Shown here piece by piece: positions 61,716-64,000 of a stretch of DNA of 64,000 bases. Within the stretch, counting starts at the first letter, position 1, and each line of letters starts with the position of its first letter. The notes under the pieces were generated by a model that made no database searches, had not been told where the DNA came from, and was given only the letters and a program-made list of their open reading frames with translations. A program made the translations under genes and the position numbers. The stretch comes from Syncephalis fuscata (lineage: Eukaryota > Zoopagomycota > Zoopagomycetes > Zoopagales > Piptocephalidaceae): contig JAHLTZ010000024.1 in the NCBI GenBank assembly GCA_025786725.1, forward strand, positions 1 to 64,000. The letters run 5' to 3'.

Positions 61716-63789
61716 CTATTTGGAAAAGCTATAGTTGATTTGCTCTTTAGTAGCTAGATAACGACGATTACTGCTGATGCTAGATTGAGTTAGGCCTAGA
61801 TTTTGAAAATAGGCATGCTCTAGCAATACATCGGCACAGAGCCGTTCTTCAGGATTGGGTGCAAGCATAGACATAACAAGTTGGCTGGCCTCGTTGTTTG
61901 GTAGTTTTGTCGTAAATGCCAATCCGCTTTGTGCTCGATCTTTTAACGACTGTCTCGTCCAATTAACATAGGACGATAGACCGAATCATTTGCTTGATTT
62001 GCTTGGCACCACGGATTCCTACCACACAGCATAGTCAAATAGACAATACCACACGACCTATTGATAGAATAATAGTAATAATTAGCTAAAAACATAAACA
62101 TTTAGCGAATACACTTACCAAATATCAGCACTGCGAGCATCATGCCAGTCGTCGTTAAAGGTCTCTGGTGCCATATATGGCCGACTACCAGCCTGTCCAC
62201 GGGTCATACTGATATTTCTTTCCCAGCATTGCCTGAATACTTCGGCAGAACCTAGTAAAATAATGAGCCTACTAATAATGCACCATTAACACTATAACTT
62301 ACCAAAATCAGCTATTTTTACTTGGCCTTCGCTATCAAATAGAATGTTTTCTGGTTTGATATCCCTAGTATGCATATATTAATACAATAAATCTATCGTT
62401 TATTCATTCATCTTACCGATGGGCCACGCCTTTGTTGTGCATATAGGCAATACCTTTAAGCATATAGTATAGAATGTGGCCAGCCTCATTTGGCTGAAGC
62501 TGCTGTTTACGTATACGGCCAAAAAGATCTCCATTGGGACAGTACTCCTAGTGATATAACAGTTAAGCAACGTGGCCATTAATGCCGCACTGGCTACTTA
62601 CAAGGATCTGGCACCAATGATTCTGGTCAAGACGTACTAAATCTAAAACGGGTACTAAATTTGGATGCTTTAATGTAGATTGGATACAAAATTCGGCAGC
62701 TACAATCTTGCTGAATTGACGATCGGAAAAATGGTGCTGTTCACGAGTGCGGAATATTTTTTTTACAGCTAATGCACGCCCTGTGTGTGGATTATGCACA
62801 GCCATACTATTCAGGTCATTAACGGTGTTTTGAGAGGCTCGTCGTTGATGCTGTACAGTTTGATATGAATGTGTAGGTTGTCCAATCGATGCATCAGATG
62901 TAGAGGCCCGTCGACGTGGAAAGGCCAATCTTACCACGGATGTGGCACCTCGTCCAATAACAAGTTTCTTACGATGCCATTCATAGTCGGTGGCAAACCA
63001 GCGCTCCCCATTACAAACATCAGATAAATGGCGCTGTCCAGATCCATTGGCTATAGATGTCATGTGCATGGTTGATAACGATTTAGAAAGTGTAGGATTA
63101 AAGGTAGGCTGAACTATCTTTGGTGTTGAAGAGACAGATGGACGGCCTATAAGTAGCTTTTGCAAAAATGAACGTTTACCAGACATGGCCATCATTGTTT
63201 CAATCGATTTTGGCTCCTCTATCGGCGTTGATAATGACCGATAGGGTGCAATTTGAGCAAACTGAGCGGTCGGACTGGCTAGTTCGGGAAATTCAGCTTC
63301 ATTAGGACTTGGCTCATCACATAAAACGGGCAACTCCGTGCAAAATTCTTCGTGCATCATATGGTTTTTTAAATTGTCACTATTATGACTGCTATTGCTA
63401 TTACTTGAACCGAATAGTGCCAGAAAGCGGTTCCGAGTGCCTTCCTTTGTCGGTGCCGACCAAGTAACCCGTCTTTGCAGTCTACTTACTACGGAAGGTT
63501 GTCGTTTTACGTGTGACGACGACGATGTAGGTGGAGTAATATAGTCGGTCGGTGTGGTGATCAAGCTAGCGTCCAAGCCGTTCAAATCACTTAATGATGA
63601 TCCGGATGTTGAGTAGCCGTTAGTAGAGGTAGAATTGGTAGTGGCAGTGCAAGTGGCAGTTAATAGTATGGTCGGTGCCAGATGTTGTTGTTTAAGTAAG
63701 TTCTGCACCACAGGCATATCGTGGACGGAACAAGGCAGTCCGCATAAACAAGAACATGATTTATTCACCACGATAGGCCCAGTGTCCAT
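61716..63789 (-). CDS. Serine/threonine kinase of the fungal HAL4/HAL5-NPR1 type
   Basis: In yeast this kinase family regulates nutrient and ion transporters at the plasma membrane. The first exon (63789 to about 62588) has a ~270-residue Ser/Pro-rich disordered N-terminus starting with a Cys cluster (SCSCLCGLPC). The kinase domain follows: KKLVIGRGATSVVRLAFPRR, ATP Lys in ALAVKKIFRT, EFCIQSTLKHPNLVPVLDLV, EYCPNGDLFGRI, catalytic loop KGVAHRDIKPENILF, DFGSAEVFRQCW, GSRPYMAPETF, DIWSCGIVYLTMLCGRNPW and final PNPEERLCADVLLEHAYF. A ~45-residue Ser/Gln-rich insert sits between the P-loop and the Lys. The frame breaks at about 61968-61974 (one base apparently missing) between NDSVYR and YVNWTRQSLKDRAQSG, which I treat as an error. 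The subfamily call is tentative; the kinase call is firm. Confidence 0.88.
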
Positions 63790-64000
63790 TATTAAATAGG
63801 CTGCGCACGACGTTTAGGAACGGTCAACTAGGCCAGCGATTAATGCCAAGCGCAAGCAAGACGTAACCTAACCGGCAAATAAAACAACAATAACAATAGT
63901 CACAAAAGGGGTTTTTAAAAGTAGTAGTAACAACAATAGAAATAACAACAATAGAAATATGCTAAGGTATTAGCAACAGCGGCGTAGGAATAAAATAAAC
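63790..64000. other. Upstream region of the terminal kinase gene
   Basis: AT/CAA-rich DNA (AACAACAATAGAAAT repeated near 63932-63958). No gene seen before the window ends. Confidence 0.35.

Overview
The window looks like nuclear DNA of an early-diverging (zygomycete-type) fungus. It is AT-rich. Genes are interrupted by many short introns of about 45-70 nt with GTAAGT donors, TACTAAC/TAAC-like branch sites and TAG/CAG acceptors. The gene set is eukaryotic: kinesin-1, RNase P/MRP Rpp40, PEX7, OST3, a DAD-bearing formin, TIP41, eRF1, a GRTP1-like TBC protein, mitochondrial phosphatidylserine decarboxylase, fungal-style SAM methyltransferases, an Rtc3/SBDS-like protein and a HAL4/5-NPR1-like kinase. 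No prokaryotic features, tRNA, rRNA or CRISPR were seen.

Layout. 1-4.9 kb: kinesin-1 (partial, minus), RPP40 (plus), PEX7 (minus). 5.1-10.1 kb: a 4.96 kb nearly perfect palindrome, foldback element A. 10.1-22.4 kb: OST3 (minus), formin, TIP41 and eRF1 (plus). 22.6-44.1 kb: a large composite of inverted repeats. Foldback element B (22.6-24.3) leads into a ~7.1 kb arm carrying a protein kinase gene. A 4.5 kb unique spacer follows, with an MFSD10-like transporter and an unknown membrane protein. Then comes the same 7.1 kb arm in inverse orientation with a second kinase copy, and a hybrid foldback element C. 44.6-45.2 kb: a second copy of the 3' end of the unknown membrane gene. 46.6-64 kb: TBC protein, unknown protein, PSD, a three-domain methyltransferase fusion, a small Cys-rich secreted-type protein, Rtc3 and a kinase.

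The most unusual part is the modular inverted-repeat system. Elements A, B and C share a ~0.5 kb foldback core, but their arms are combined as A-core-A, B-core-B and B-core-A. The outer breakpoint of the large palindrome lies at this core. The inner breakpoint lies at the end of a second inverted-repeat family with GGTCAAATGACT termini. No transposase or recombinase was recognised, so the elements look non-autonomous or generated by recombination.

Caution: at least seven conserved genes or gene segments show an apparent single-base deletion that breaks the frame (formin twice, TIP41, eRF1, PSD twice, C-terminal kinase). This pattern is typical of an unpolished long-read or single-cell assembly. 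Palindromes should therefore be checked against library artefacts before being treated as biology. Exon limits given here were read by eye.
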